A stretch of 53,030 bases of DNA from Methanomicrobium sp. (GCA_017412625.1 JAFPWZ010000017.1:1-53030), one strand, 5' to 3'; positions 15,830-24,803 are shown, counted from the first letter of the stretch. The notes: a model not told the origin generated them from the sequence alone. A program made the numbers and translations.

Positions 15830-16784
15830 TGCCGTTCCGTATCGTGTCAAATTCGCCGATCTCCCAGCCCAGATATTCGCGTATGACGAGATATGCCATG
15901 GCGGGGGGAATAGCGCCCTTCTCCGTGATGATATAATCGACATACTCCGCGGGCGTGACGTCAAAGGCGGGATTGCGTATGGTGACGTTTTTGAGCAGGG
16001 CTGCTTTCTCCGCCGGCATTATCTCGGAGGCATCGCGCTCTTCGATATCGATATGCCCGCCCATGACGGTCTTCGGAGCGAACTTGTAGGTCTCGCCGAC
16101 GACGATGAAAGGAACGCGTGCCTCCTGTGCGCAGAGAGCTATCTGGGATGTTCCTATCTTGTTGATAACGGCACCGTTGACCGTCACGGCATCGCAGCCC
16201 GTGATTACGAGAGAGACCTTCTTCATGAAGTATCGCACCGCGGAATCGACTATGAAGTTTGTCTTTATTCCGGCATCGGAGAGCGTTTTTATTGTAAGAT
16301 AACCCTGATTTCGCGGTCTGACCTCGGTGGCAAAGACCTCGAAGTCCTTGCCCTGCTCATGGGCTTTGAGCATACAGGAGATGGCGGCATTCGAGTTGCA
16401 GTGCGTCATTACCGTATCGCCGTCCCTGATGTAGCGTGCGCCGATCTCCGCGATGTTCTGCAGGGCAAGCTTTGAGCTTTCGATGAATTCCGAGGCGTTC
16501 TTCTGAAGGAGCCTGTCGGCATCCGCCGTGTCCGTGACTGTCGCGGAGTCGATGCCGCGAAGTGTGATATTGACGGCATTGGGAAGCGAGACCGCCGTCG
16601 GGCGCGTGCCTTTCAGTATATCCGCGGCTTTGTGCATGCTCTGCAGATATTCATTCAGCGGCATGTTTCGGGCGGCAATCTCTGCGGAGTATTCCGAGAG
16701 TGCCCCCGCGGCGGAACGGGCGATTTTTCCGGCGCCGCGAATTTCCATATTTCGTATTTTTTCGGCGGTATCTGCGACTGACAT
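15816..16784 (-). CDS. Ribose-1,5-bisphosphate isomerase (AMP pathway)
   Basis: A 322-residue eIF2B-alpha-like enzyme that converts ribose 1,5-bisphosphate to ribulose 1,5-bisphosphate. The isomerase subgroup is indicated by RNMEIRGAGKIARSAA at the N-terminus, MTHCNSNAAI with the catalytic cysteine, EVRPRNQGYLT, and VITGCDAVTVNGAVINKIGT with the catalytic aspartate. The substrate comes from AMP phosphorylase, encoded at 18252-19772. The frame is open far upstream over the divergent lipoprotein gene; ATG 16784 is chosen because TTTATATGG on this strand lies about 25 bases upstream and the family N-terminus follows. A translation-factor role is unlikely given these residues. Confidence 0.9.
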   Translation of the reverse strand: MSVADTAEKIRNMEIRGAGKIARSAAGALSEYSAEIAARNMPLNEYLQSMHKAADILKGTRPTAVSLPNAVNITLRGIDSATVTDTADADRLLQKNASEFIESSKLALQNIAEIGARYIRDGDTVMTHCNSNAAISCMLKAHEQGKDFEVFATEVRPRNQGYLTIKTLSDAGIKTNFIVDSAVRYFMKKVSLVITGCDAVTVNGAVINKIGTSQIALCAQEARVPFIVVGETYKFAPKTVMGGHIDIEERDASEIMPAEKAALLKNVTIRNPAFDVTPAEYVDYIITEKGAIPPAMAYLVIREYLGWEIGEFDTIRNGKNDS

Positions 16785-16893
16785 AACATATTCTTGACCT
16801 GTATCCATATAAATAAAGCACTGCGGCGGCAACTTACCGCAGTATTTCCTGCGCAAAAATTCTATAACAGAAAGATCCATCCTTAAATACAGA

Positions 16894-18207
16894 ATGGCTC
16901 CCGCAAGATCTTCGAAAATATCTCTGGCAATCCTCGGTTTTATTCTTCTGACCGCCTGCATTTTTGCCTGCGGATGCGTAAACGGCAATAACGGCGACAG
17001 CGGCAACGGCGGCATCGGGGATATCGGCGACAACAGCGCGGGCAATCCCGACAATACGGTCCCCGAAGCAACCGTAAGTTCGGGAAGTACTGTAAATTCG
17101 GGATCTGCGGGAACCGCGCAGTCGTCTGCGGGTGACGGCACGGGAACGGGCGCCGATACGGGAAACAATGCATATGCAGGCGGTGCCGATATTGCGGCGG
17201 ACACAAAGGTCTATCCCGTGCTTGTTCCCGACGCCGCTTATGAAGGTCAGACCGTGCGCAGGACTTTCACCACGAAATTCGAGAATACCAAGTTCACGAT
17301 CGATTTTGATGTCGATATGGCACTGCTCAGGGGCGCACGCAATGCCGACAAAAGTCTGGGCAGAAAGATTGCGAAGGAGTCACCCGAAGTCCAGTATAAG
17401 TTCTACAGATCGTATTTCGAAGGCATGGAAAACAGCGATTTCTTCGACGCTCTCATAAAACAGCTCCGTTACATAAAGATCACGGAACGCCTGAGCGACG
17501 AGGAATATCTGGAGTATCTGGTTAACTTCGTCCAGCAGATACCCTATAACTCGCCCGAGGGCAATACCCGCTTCCCCGTCGAGGTCATCTATGACGGGAT
17601 GGGGGACTGCGATGAGAAAAGCATGCTCCTCATGGGACTTCTGGAGAAGAGCGGCTACGACACCGCACTTCTTCTCTTCCCGAAATTGGGTCATGCCGTC
17701 TGCGGAATCAAGATTGTCCCGCAGGGTGATGTAAGTTTCACGACGTACAGTGCCGATGACGGCAGAAAATACCTCTATATCGAGGCGACGACGCCGTATT
17801 ACATCGGACTTTACCCGGATGCCTTCGCAAATACCGACGTTCTCGTAATACCGCTCTCGGACGGCGGCATGCCCTATACCAAGTATAACTACGTCGCATA
17901 TATCATCGACAGCAAAAAGAAGATTGAAAAGAGGATTGATTTCTTCAAGAGGACGCTCGACAGCTGGTATGACGAGCTTGAAGACCAAAAATACAAACTG
18001 ATAAATTACAAGCAGTATTACTCGACGCAGCTCGAATACGATACGGCATATCAGAGGTATAAGAACCGCGTTGACGAATACAACAAATATTTCGAGTATT
18101 ATCAGAAGAATATCGAGGTCTGGAACGAGATTGTGGATCGCCCCTACGATGTCGAGGGAGTTAGGAGAACGATTTTCAACAGCAAGGTCAACGAGATAGA
18201 ATACTGA
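16894..18207 (+). CDS. Lipoprotein with transglutaminase-like domain
   Basis: A 437-residue exported protein. The N-terminus is a signal peptide with possible lipobox cysteines at 22 (LTAC) and 28 (ACGC). Residues 30-100 are a low-complexity Gly/Asn/Ser/Asp linker. A transglutaminase-like domain follows, with the catalytic cysteine in GDCDEKS (Cys239), the histidine in LGHAVCG (His267) and an acidic third residue in YIEATTP (near 296), the order of this fold. The C-terminal 110 residues are helical and unusually rich in Tyr, Lys and Glu. Such archaeal proteins may be surface cysteine peptidases or cross-linkers. It lies divergently beside the isomerase and convergent with AMP phosphorylase, without an evident metabolic link. 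Confidence 0.75.
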   Translation: MAPARSSKISLAILGFILLTACIFACGCVNGNNGDSGNGGIGDIGDNSAGNPDNTVPEATVSSGSTVNSGSAGTAQSSAGDGTGTGADTGNNAYAGGADIAADTKVYPVLVPDAAYEGQTVRRTFTTKFENTKFTIDFDVDMALLRGARNADKSLGRKIAKESPEVQYKFYRSYFEGMENSDFFDALIKQLRYIKITERLSDEEYLEYLVNFVQQIPYNSPEGNTRFPVEVIYDGMGDCDEKSMLLMGLLEKSGYDTALLLFPKLGHAVCGIKIVPQGDVSFTTYSADDGRKYLYIEATTPYYIGLYPDAFANTDVLVIPLSDGGMPYTKYNYVAYIIDSKKKIEKRIDFFKRTLDSWYDELEDQKYKLINYKQYYSTQLEYDTAYQRYKNRVDEYNKYFEYYQKNIEVWNEIVDRPYDVEGVRRTIFNSKVNEIEY

Positions 18208-18251
18208 TTGATTCAGAGGAGCATGAAACCTGAAAAAATAACCAGAAAAAA

Positions 18252-19772
18252 TCAGTTGAGGGAGGTTATTCTCTCAAGGAGCATTCCCTCAACGGCGACC
18301 GGCATGTATTTTCTTGCCTCGGCAAGTGCTTTTCCCAGACGCCATTCTTTATCGGCGTAGATTGTATAGATTGTCTCGCCCTTCTCGACTCTCTCGCCGA
18401 GGAGTTTATGGATGTATATGCCCGCACCTTTGTCCGCAGGCGCACCCGCGGTTCTGGCAATCGTTATAAGCGCACGGTTCTTGATTCCGACTATGTATCC
18501 GCTCTCTTTTGCATTCACATTGAAGGAGTATTTTCCGGGCAGAATGTCATTTGAGGTCACGTTCGGGTTGCCGCCCTGAATCGCGATTATCTCTTTCATC
18601 TTGGCGAGCGCTTTGCCGCTGTTGAGGATTTCTTCGGCGAACCTGTAGCCCTCACCCTTCTCGACTCTGCCCGCCATCTCGAAGGCAATTCCTGCCATCG
18701 TAAGGCTCTTCTGGGTGAAGGGGTTCTGCTCGACATTACCCTCAAGCGCCCGCAGTGCCTCTCTTACCTCGAGATTTACGCCGATAGAACGTCCGATGGG
18801 GGTGTCTCCGAAGGTGATGGCGCATTCTACCTTTACCTTGAAGCGCTCTCCCAGTTCTATGAACTGGCGGGCAAGTCTTCTGGCATCTTCCATGTCCTTT
18901 ACTTTTGCATCGGCACCGACGGGTATGTCGATGACAACGATCTCGGCTCCGCAGGCGATCTTCTTTGCCATGACGCTGGCCATCATGATTCCGCGTGCGT
19001 CTATCTTAAGGGGGAATTCGTGGACGATTATTTTGTCATCGGCGGGTGCAATGTTCGTGGCGCCGCCCCAGACAATGACGCCGCCGACCTTCTCGGTCAT
19101 ACGCTCGATATCGGCGGCTTTGAACTCCACCGGCGCAAGTGCTTCCATCAGGTCGGCAGTGCCGCCGGCGCCCGTGATTGCCCGCGAGCTTGTCTTGGGT
19201 ATCTTAAGGCCTGCGGCGGCGATGATCGGGACGACAAGGAGGGTAATCTTATTTCCGGGAACGCCGCCGATTGAGTGTTTGTCGACGATCGGGTGTGTAT
19301 TGAACTTGAGCTGTTCGCCGCTTTTGACCATGGAACGGGTCAGATATTCGACCTCGTCCGTGTCAAGTCCGTTGATGTAGACGGCGGTGATAAATGCGGT
19401 TGTCTCGCCTGCCGAGAGGACGTCGTTTGTTATATCTTGGATTATCGTGTTGAGCTCATTTTCCGTGAGTTTTCCGTTATCCATTTTCTTTCGGATGTAT
19501 TCCAGCGAAATCGGTCTGTCCGCGGCGCGAACCGCAAGTTCCACCTTCTCATCGGCATCAAGCTGGCTGATAAATCCACTGCTGAGTCCGATTGTTCCTT
19601 TCTCAATAACGGTGTCCGTGATCTGAATGAATGCGGTAACCGACCTGCCGCTTTCCTCATTGAGCATATTGATTCTTCCGCCGTTTTTCAAGCCGATTTG
19701 GTTGGCATCCTCTTTGTTTATGACCGCCGTCTGTATTCCGGCGTCGATCCTCTTTACTTTAAGTTTTACCAT
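18252..19772 (-). CDS. deoA: AMP phosphorylase
   Basis: A 506-residue member of the thymidine phosphorylase family in the archaeal AMP phosphorylase branch, which splits nucleoside 5'-monophosphates with phosphate to give ribose 1,5-bisphosphate. Evidence: the extra N-terminal domain of about 85 residues (MVKLKVKRIDAGIQTAVIN) that marks the AMP enzyme, the segment VDKHSIGGVPGNKITLLVVP, SSRAITGAGGTADLMEAL, and GAPADKGAGIYIHKLLG near the end. Substrate flows to the isomerase at 15816-16784 and then to RuBisCO, which is not here. The start is preceded by GGGAG and a leader of about 75 bases after GCTATATAATAAC at 19875-19887. Confidence 0.93.
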   Translation of the reverse strand: MVKLKVKRIDAGIQTAVINKEDANQIGLKNGGRINMLNEESGRSVTAFIQITDTVIEKGTIGLSSGFISQLDADEKVELAVRAADRPISLEYIRKKMDNGKLTENELNTIIQDITNDVLSAGETTAFITAVYINGLDTDEVEYLTRSMVKSGEQLKFNTHPIVDKHSIGGVPGNKITLLVVPIIAAAGLKIPKTSSRAITGAGGTADLMEALAPVEFKAADIERMTEKVGGVIVWGGATNIAPADDKIIVHEFPLKIDARGIMMASVMAKKIACGAEIVVIDIPVGADAKVKDMEDARRLARQFIELGERFKVKVECAITFGDTPIGRSIGVNLEVREALRALEGNVEQNPFTQKSLTMAGIAFEMAGRVEKGEGYRFAEEILNSGKALAKMKEIIAIQGGNPNVTSNDILPGKYSFNVNAKESGYIVGIKNRALITIARTAGAPADKGAGIYIHKLLGERVEKGETIYTIYADKEWRLGKALAEARKYMPVAVEGMLLERITSLN

Positions 19773-20198
19773 CGTTATCTCCCTTTTTCCCGTTTACGTC
19801 GCTTTCGTTCTCGTTTCTTCGTGACGTAACGTCTTGTCTCTGTTCCTTGGGTAATGTAGAATAATCCCTGTTATTATATAGCCTTTTACAATCCGAAGAT
19901 GCCTTTGCGGTATGTCAGGTGCCGTATGCAGGGTATGATTCTTCATCTTGAGGGCAATTTTTTTAAATTATTCTGGCTTAATTTACGTTTTTATCGGATG
20001 ATTGCGGGTTATTTCAAGTACATGATTTTTTGTCCCATATTCCCAATAAACCGTATGTGAGTTTATGAAACATATCCTGTATCAGATCCAACATCTGATC
20101 CCCATCTGATCTCATACGTCGGTAAGGGGGTTTCACCGGCTTTCCGTAGTCTGTAAATGTGGTAAATATTAAGCCCGATAAGCCGCAATTACTTTAAG
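19773..20198. other. Gene-free divergent region between AMP phosphorylase and an unknown gene
   Basis: This 426-base stretch contains the promoter and leader of AMP phosphorylase (TATA near 19875-19887, minus strand), a short repeat block around 20092-20130 with ATCTGATC three times at 10-11-base spacing, and a TATA-like AAATATTAAG at 20163-20172 in front of the gene at 20199. No RNA gene was recognised. Confidence 0.5.
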
Positions 20199-20906
20199 AT
20201 GAGGGTTATCTCCTTTATGTCGATAATGGCGGCAATGCCGGCGTTCTTCCTGCTCGTGCACGAGAAACTCTACTCCGGCGGAGTTGAGAAAAAAGAAGTC
20301 CCCGATACGGTTTTTACGCATCTGTCAAGAACTGAAGCGGCATTCGACGAGCTTTCGAAGTGTTCTACGCTGCTTGTAGGCTCTTTCGTCCTGGGTTTCA
20401 TTGCGGACCCGCCGAATGCCAAAGACAAGGCCGATACGGTTTTCACGGAATTTAAGGCGAGTTATCGTAATTTCATCTCGGAGTTCGGGGAATTTGTCGG
20501 ATGCCTCATGAATCACAAGGATGCGGTATACGACTTCTTCGGCGGCGAATGGCCTAAAGTAGAGCAGTTCAAGTCCCTTTTGGACAGACATCTGCTCGAT
20601 ACGTCCATACTCAACGATACCTCCGAGATGATCTGCGAGAGTATGCTTTTGAAGAACGAAAGAGGCTACAATTCGCGATTGGCGGACAATATGAAGGGTT
20701 TCATCGCGGAGGAATTCGGCATGAATTCTCTCGATCCCAATACGATTACGGGTATGATTCTGAACAATGTCTCGGTGGGCTCCCTCTCGGATTGTCTTGC
20801 GGATATATCGGACTACGCGGAGACGGCAGTCGAATCCTATGACAATTATTTCTCGAAAGAGAAAAAGACGGACGATTTCAAGTATAAGGGATATCCCGAA
20901 TACTGA
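20199..20906 (+). CDS. Hypothetical protein, unrecognised family
   Basis: A 235-residue protein that I do not recognise. It begins with a moderately hydrophobic helix (MRVISFMSIMAAMPAFFLLV), which could be a membrane anchor, followed by a mainly alpha-helical, acidic, aromatic-rich body with several Asp-Phe-Phe or Tyr-Asp motifs and four cysteines. The start lies about 27 bases after AAATATTAAG, consistent with a leaderless transcript. Codon use matches its neighbours. It converges with the aldo/keto reductase gene, leaving 29 bases between stops. Confidence 0.6.
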   Translation: MRVISFMSIMAAMPAFFLLVHEKLYSGGVEKKEVPDTVFTHLSRTEAAFDELSKCSTLLVGSFVLGFIADPPNAKDKADTVFTEFKASYRNFISEFGEFVGCLMNHKDAVYDFFGGEWPKVEQFKSLLDRHLLDTSILNDTSEMICESMLLKNERGYNSRLADNMKGFIAEEFGMNSLDPNTITGMILNNVSVGSLSDCLADISDYAETAVESYDNYFSKEKKTDDFKYKGYPEY

Positions 20907-20935
20907 AAAATCAATCAAATAATTTTTCTTTTAAT

Positions 20936-22162
20936 TTATTTCTTTTTTCGACCGAGCATTGCCAGTTTCGCCTGAAGCGGCATTACCAGTTTCATTAAGA
21001 AAATCTGGGCCCCGAATGTCGGTCCTTCCATCTCGGAAGAGACTTTTGCGAGCTCTTTGGGAACATCTATCCCCTGCGGGCAGGCTTTTTTGCATTTGCC
21101 GCATTTTCTGCACATGCCTGCGTAGCTCCTGTCGGAGAGTACTCCGCCCATTCGGGCAAGATACTGGAGTTTATTCGTAAAATTGCGGTTGAACATGTGG
21201 TAGTTGTTGTATGCCGCGAAGCATTCGGGAATATTTACCCGGAACGGGCAGGGCATGCAGTATCGGCATCCCGTGCAGGGAACTTTGATTTTTGCGGCGT
21301 ATTTTTGCTTTACAGCCGCGATTACGGCGAGTTCCTCTTCGGACATAGCGTTAGGCAATGCGTCCGATGCCGTCGCCGTGTTCTCGTAGATCTGCTCAAT
21401 CGAGTTCATTCCCGACAAAACAACGGCAATTTCGGGGCGGTTGAGTATCCAGCGGAATGACCATTCTGCAGGCGTCCGCTTTACCGACGCGGATTCAAAG
21501 ATGTCGGTAACATCTTTAGGGAGGTTTTTTGCCAGAATGCCGCCGTGAAGCGGCTCCATTACAATTACGGGTATTCCTTTCCGACCTGCGTATTCTATGC
21601 CTTCCGTTCCCGCCTGCGAGTCGGCGTCTATGTAATTGTATTGAACCTGGCAGAATTCCCAGTCGAAATCGTCCAAAATGTCTTTGAATGAGCGTTTGTC
21701 GCCGTGATACGAGAATCCGTAATGGCGTATCCTGCCGCATCTCTTAGCTTCGGTCAAAAACTCTTTTACGCCGAGATTTTTTAGTTTTTCCCATGAATCC
21801 GCGGCAATGCTGTGCAGGAGGTAGTAGTCTATGTAATCTGTCTGAAGGTTGGCAAGCTGTCTGTCGAGGATTGCGTCCATGTCATCGCGGCTCTTTACTG
21901 CCCAGTGCGGCAGTTTTGTCGCGATATTGGCCTTTTCCCGCAATCCTCCCGAGAGGGCACGTCCGAGAAAGGGCTCGCTTGCGCCGAGATGGTAGGGTAC
22001 CGCCGTGTCAAAATAGTTGATCCCCTTTTCGATTGCGTAGTGAATCTCGCGGATTGCCTCTTTCTCGTCTATAAGCCCTGCTTTCTGCGGCAGTCTCATG
22101 CAGCCGAAACCGATTGCCGAGAGTTTTTCGCCGTCGGGCCCCTCTCTGTAAAGCATACTCAT
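20936..22162 (-). CDS. Aldo/keto reductase with C-terminal [4Fe-4S] domain
   Basis: A 408-residue fusion of an aldo/keto reductase TIM barrel with a ferredoxin-like tail. The barrel shows IGFGCMRLPQK, the catalytic Asp and Tyr in NYFDTAVPYH, DYYLLHS and IRHYGFSYH. Near residue 295 comes CTGCRYCMPCP and near 350 CRKCGKCKKACPQ, which would bind one or two [4Fe-4S] clusters. Fusions of this kind are frequent in methanogens and anaerobes; the substrate is unknown, and electrons may pass through the clusters instead of NADPH alone. The C-terminus ends in a basic amphipathic helix. Confidence 0.88.
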   Translation of the reverse strand: MSMLYREGPDGEKLSAIGFGCMRLPQKAGLIDEKEAIREIHYAIEKGINYFDTAVPYHLGASEPFLGRALSGGLREKANIATKLPHWAVKSRDDMDAILDRQLANLQTDYIDYYLLHSIAADSWEKLKNLGVKEFLTEAKRCGRIRHYGFSYHGDKRSFKDILDDFDWEFCQVQYNYIDADSQAGTEGIEYAGRKGIPVIVMEPLHGGILAKNLPKDVTDIFESASVKRTPAEWSFRWILNRPEIAVVLSGMNSIEQIYENTATASDALPNAMSEEELAVIAAVKQKYAAKIKVPCTGCRYCMPCPFRVNIPECFAAYNNYHMFNRNFTNKLQYLARMGGVLSDRSYAGMCRKCGKCKKACPQGIDVPKELAKVSSEMEGPTFGAQIFLMKLVMPLQAKLAMLGRKKK

Positions 22163-22577
22163 GGATTATTTTATTATCTTAAATATCCTCGCGTTTACGT
22201 TTCGTGACGCCGATGGCGGGCGTATGGGGGTATTCTCATGGCACATGTCAAACAATCTCGGCAAATTGCGCATCTGTTTTATAAACCTGTATATGGTTTA
22301 TTGGCGTCGGCAGCTGGTTAAATGCCTATGCTGCCGCAAAAAAACAACCTTAAAGCATCCTGAAATCGTGCATGAAAATCGTGCCTCAACGGCGTCATAT
22401 TCGGAAAAAGCATGATAAATGGATAATATAATATGTGCAGGATATATGCCGGATATATGCCGGATATATGCCCGATATACGCCCGATACTTCGCTGTTGC
22501 GGGGTAGGGGACTAAGAAAGGATGTCGCCGCGGGAATGCAAAACCTGCGTTTCACTCCCGAATTGTAATTTGAAAAG
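22163..22577. other. Gene-free region before tRNA-Ser
   Basis: This 415-base stretch has no convincing coding region: short open frames exist on both strands but lack ribosome sites or recognisable products. It contains the 11-base tandem repeat at 22440-22494 and an AT-rich patch around 22415-22440. Confidence 0.5.
22440..22494. repeat. 5 x 11-bp tandem repeat
   Basis: Three perfect copies of GGATATATGCC (22440-22472) are followed by two degrading copies, CGATATACGCC (22473-22483) and CGATACTTCGC (22484-22494). The period is close to one helical turn. It lies in an intergenic gap and has no spacers, so it is not a CRISPR array. Confidence 0.85.
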
Positions 22578-22664
22578 CGCTGAGGGGGAGATTTGAACTC
22601 CCGAGGGACATTAGGTCCCACGGGCTTTCCAGGCCCGCGCCCTACCGGTCTAGACTACCTCAGC
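22578..22664 (-). tRNA. tRNA-Ser (anticodon GGA)
   Basis: An 87-base tRNA. The acceptor strands GCTGAGG and CCTCAGC pair fully, the anticodon loop CTGGAAA is closed by CGGGC/GCCCG and reads GGA, and a long variable arm, typical of serine tRNAs, folds from TGGGAC to GTCCC. The T-loop is TTCAAAT. The discriminator is G as expected for Ser; CCA is not encoded. An AT-rich box upstream (22675-22695) is the likely promoter. Confidence 0.95.
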
Positions 22665-22766
22665 ATAAAACCGTGCTCTTAATTATTGCACCGTGAATTT
22701 ATTAATTCTATCCATTTAATGCACCGCAGACGGTGTGAAAAAAGAGGGGATGCCGGTTCGGGGGCT

Positions 22767-24752
22767 CTATTCGCGTCGGGTCCTGTTCTTCCCCGATTTG
22801 CGCAGTTTGTAGCCGTTTCTGTTGTTGACCCTCGGCGTATTCGGATTCGAGAACCAGGGCTCCGAATCCCTCGAATTATCGCGGCGGAATCCTCCTTTCT
22901 CACCCTTCTCTCTTCTGCCGCCGTCGTAACCGCGATCCTGTGAGCTGCGGCGTTTCTGACCACTGTTTGCGGAATGACCCGAATGTCCCCCATGTCCCGA
23001 ATGACCGTAATCTCCGCTCTCGCGGCGGTTTTTGTTGGAGACAAAGTCCTCGGAGAGCGAATACTCGCTGGCATCTATACCCTCGGCGGTAGTGCCGCGG
23101 ATAATCTCCCTCTTATACTGTCGGTCGAGAAGTTCGGAAGCATAGCTCTTATTGCCCGTTTCGTAGGCTTTTCGCGGTTTATACGCCGCGGCTTTCGAGA
23201 GGACGCGACCGCTGGGGACCTCGTCATCCGATGATCCGCGATCCCTGCGATCATACTGCGGTCTTCCCGATCTGCGGTCTTTTAGACCGGAGAACTCTGA
23301 ATTGTAATCGTTTCTGCCGCGACCTTCGTGTCTGTCGCGTCCGCTATCTCTGCTTCTGCCGTCGCGATTATCCCTGTAGCCGTCCCGGTCTCTGTTGCGG
23401 TTTCTCTCGTTCTTTCTGCCGCCGAACTCCTCATCGTCGTCGAAACGGCGCTTTTTACCGGAATCGTGTCTTCCGTAACCGCGACCGTCATAGCCGTCGT
23501 CGTAATCACGCCCGTTAAAGCCGTGTTTACCCGATTTGCGCCTGTCGTAAACGCGGTCGTCGTAATCACGGTCATCAAATCCGCGTATGTCGTATCCGCG
23601 TTCATTGTCGCGGTTTCTCTCGCGGTATCCGCGGCCGCCGTCGGCATCGTTCCTGCTCTTATTGAATTTGCCTTTTTTCTGTTCGTCTCTCTTAAAATTC
23701 GGCTTAATAACCTTGGGTCCGGAATATTCTTTCTTTGTCCAGCCCTTTTCGTAATTTCCTCTTTCCATAATCACTGCCTCCAAATTGAGGACAATACCCG
23801 TATCGCCGGGCTTATACTCCTCGGATGATTTGATTGCTCTTCCTATACAGACAAGTTCGTCTTTCTCGGTCATCACCGCGACCAGAGCATCGCGTTTGTA
23901 GTTTTCGCGGGAGATAACCCCCGTTCCTGCGAGGGAAGCGCCGCAGCAGAGCGCTTCAACGGCGGTATCGCGAATTTTCACGGTCGGAATCTGCCCGGTA
24001 AGGCGTTCTGCGGGCAGAAGCATCGATAATAACGGCTCGGAATTGCCGTTCCGCGCAAAGACAAAAGCATCTTTAATGTCCTGCAAAGTGTGAACGTCCG
24101 CGTCCGTAACCGCGCCCGACTTCGTCCGCCTTAACTCCTCCATCTGACCGCCGACACCCAAAGCAAGCGCAATATGGGTGCAGAGCGACCTTATGTAAGT
24201 TCCCGCCTCGCAGTCAATCCGAAGCAGAACAAGGCGGTCGGCACAGTCAAGGACCTCAATCTCGTGTATTGTGCGTATTCGAAGCTGTCTTCGGACCGCA
24301 CTCCTCCGCGGCGGTCGCTGATAGACGCGGCCCGTCATCTCTTCGGCAACCTTCTTCACGGCATCTGGGCTGACATCGGCATGGAGCCTTAAAACCGCGA
24401 TATACTCTTTTCTGTGCTTTAAAATGACGGGTGCAAGCCGCACGGCACGACCGAGCATTATAATGAGAACGCCCGAGACCATTGGGTCAAGCGTGCCGCC
24501 GTGACCGATTTTGGTGACGCTGTCACCGAATATCTCTTTGACCCACGCCGTTACCTGATGGCTTGAAGGTCCCTGCGGTTTGTCCACCGCGATAATGCCG
24601 CAGTTCAGGAGTTTTTGAACCTCGGGACTCAAGTCGTTAAAACCCGGATTTAAATCATGATTTAAACCCTGTAAGTCCTGTTTTTCTTCGTTCCCGTCGG
24701 TCCCGTTCATCGCATCGCCCGTCGCATTCTCTCGTACTCTCGTATTTTCCAA
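22767..24752 (-). CDS. cbf5: tRNA/rRNA pseudouridine synthase Cbf5 with a long disordered tail
   Basis: A 661-residue protein, about twice the usual archaeal length. Residues 45-330 are a normal Cbf5: IIAVDKPQGPSSHQV, the catalytic aspartate in GHGGTLDPMVSG (Asp89), KEYIAVLRLH, YIRSLCTHIALALG and a PUA domain from about 256 to 330. Cbf5 is the catalytic subunit of H/ACA guide RNPs and also makes Psi55 in tRNA. Residues 331-661 are a low-complexity tail rich in Arg, Gly, Asp, Tyr, Asn and Ser with many RG, RD and DR pairs and a His-Gly-Ser patch near 600. Residues 1-44 are an added hydrophilic segment. The frame is intact without any break. It follows hemD by 51 bases. Confidence 0.93.
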   Translation of the reverse strand: MENTRVRENATGDAMNGTDGNEEKQDLQGLNHDLNPGFNDLSPEVQKLLNCGIIAVDKPQGPSSHQVTAWVKEIFGDSVTKIGHGGTLDPMVSGVLIIMLGRAVRLAPVILKHRKEYIAVLRLHADVSPDAVKKVAEEMTGRVYQRPPRRSAVRRQLRIRTIHEIEVLDCADRLVLLRIDCEAGTYIRSLCTHIALALGVGGQMEELRRTKSGAVTDADVHTLQDIKDAFVFARNGNSEPLLSMLLPAERLTGQIPTVKIRDTAVEALCCGASLAGTGVISRENYKRDALVAVMTEKDELVCIGRAIKSSEEYKPGDTGIVLNLEAVIMERGNYEKGWTKKEYSGPKVIKPNFKRDEQKKGKFNKSRNDADGGRGYRERNRDNERGYDIRGFDDRDYDDRVYDRRKSGKHGFNGRDYDDGYDGRGYGRHDSGKKRRFDDDEEFGGRKNERNRNRDRDGYRDNRDGRSRDSGRDRHEGRGRNDYNSEFSGLKDRRSGRPQYDRRDRGSSDDEVPSGRVLSKAAAYKPRKAYETGNKSYASELLDRQYKREIIRGTTAEGIDASEYSLSEDFVSNKNRRESGDYGHSGHGGHSGHSANSGQKRRSSQDRGYDGGRREKGEKGGFRRDNSRDSEPWFSNPNTPRVNNRNGYKLRKSGKNRTRRE

Positions 24753-24803
24753 ATCAAAATCTCTTCTTTCAAGTCTTCTTAATATCGCTGTAAATTGTCT
24801 TAA

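Noticed and set aside
16785-17204. N-terminal extension of the ribose-1,5-bisphosphate isomerase frame
   Set aside because: It overlaps the divergent lipoprotein gene, is Pro/Ala-rich without conservation, and the promoter box at about 16808-16816 lies inside it.
22440-22494. Possible CRISPR array from the 11-base repeats
   Set aside because: The copies are directly adjacent without spacers and are far shorter than CRISPR repeats; no cas gene is nearby.
22298-22621. Small gene on the minus strand before tRNA-Ser
   Set aside because: The frame runs through the tRNA-Ser gene and the tandem repeat, and has no ribosome site or recognisable product.
22767-23760. Cbf5 tail as a frameshift artefact or a separate gene
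   Set aside because: The frame is continuous, antisense and alternative frames give no known protein, and the composition is coherent over more than 300 residues.
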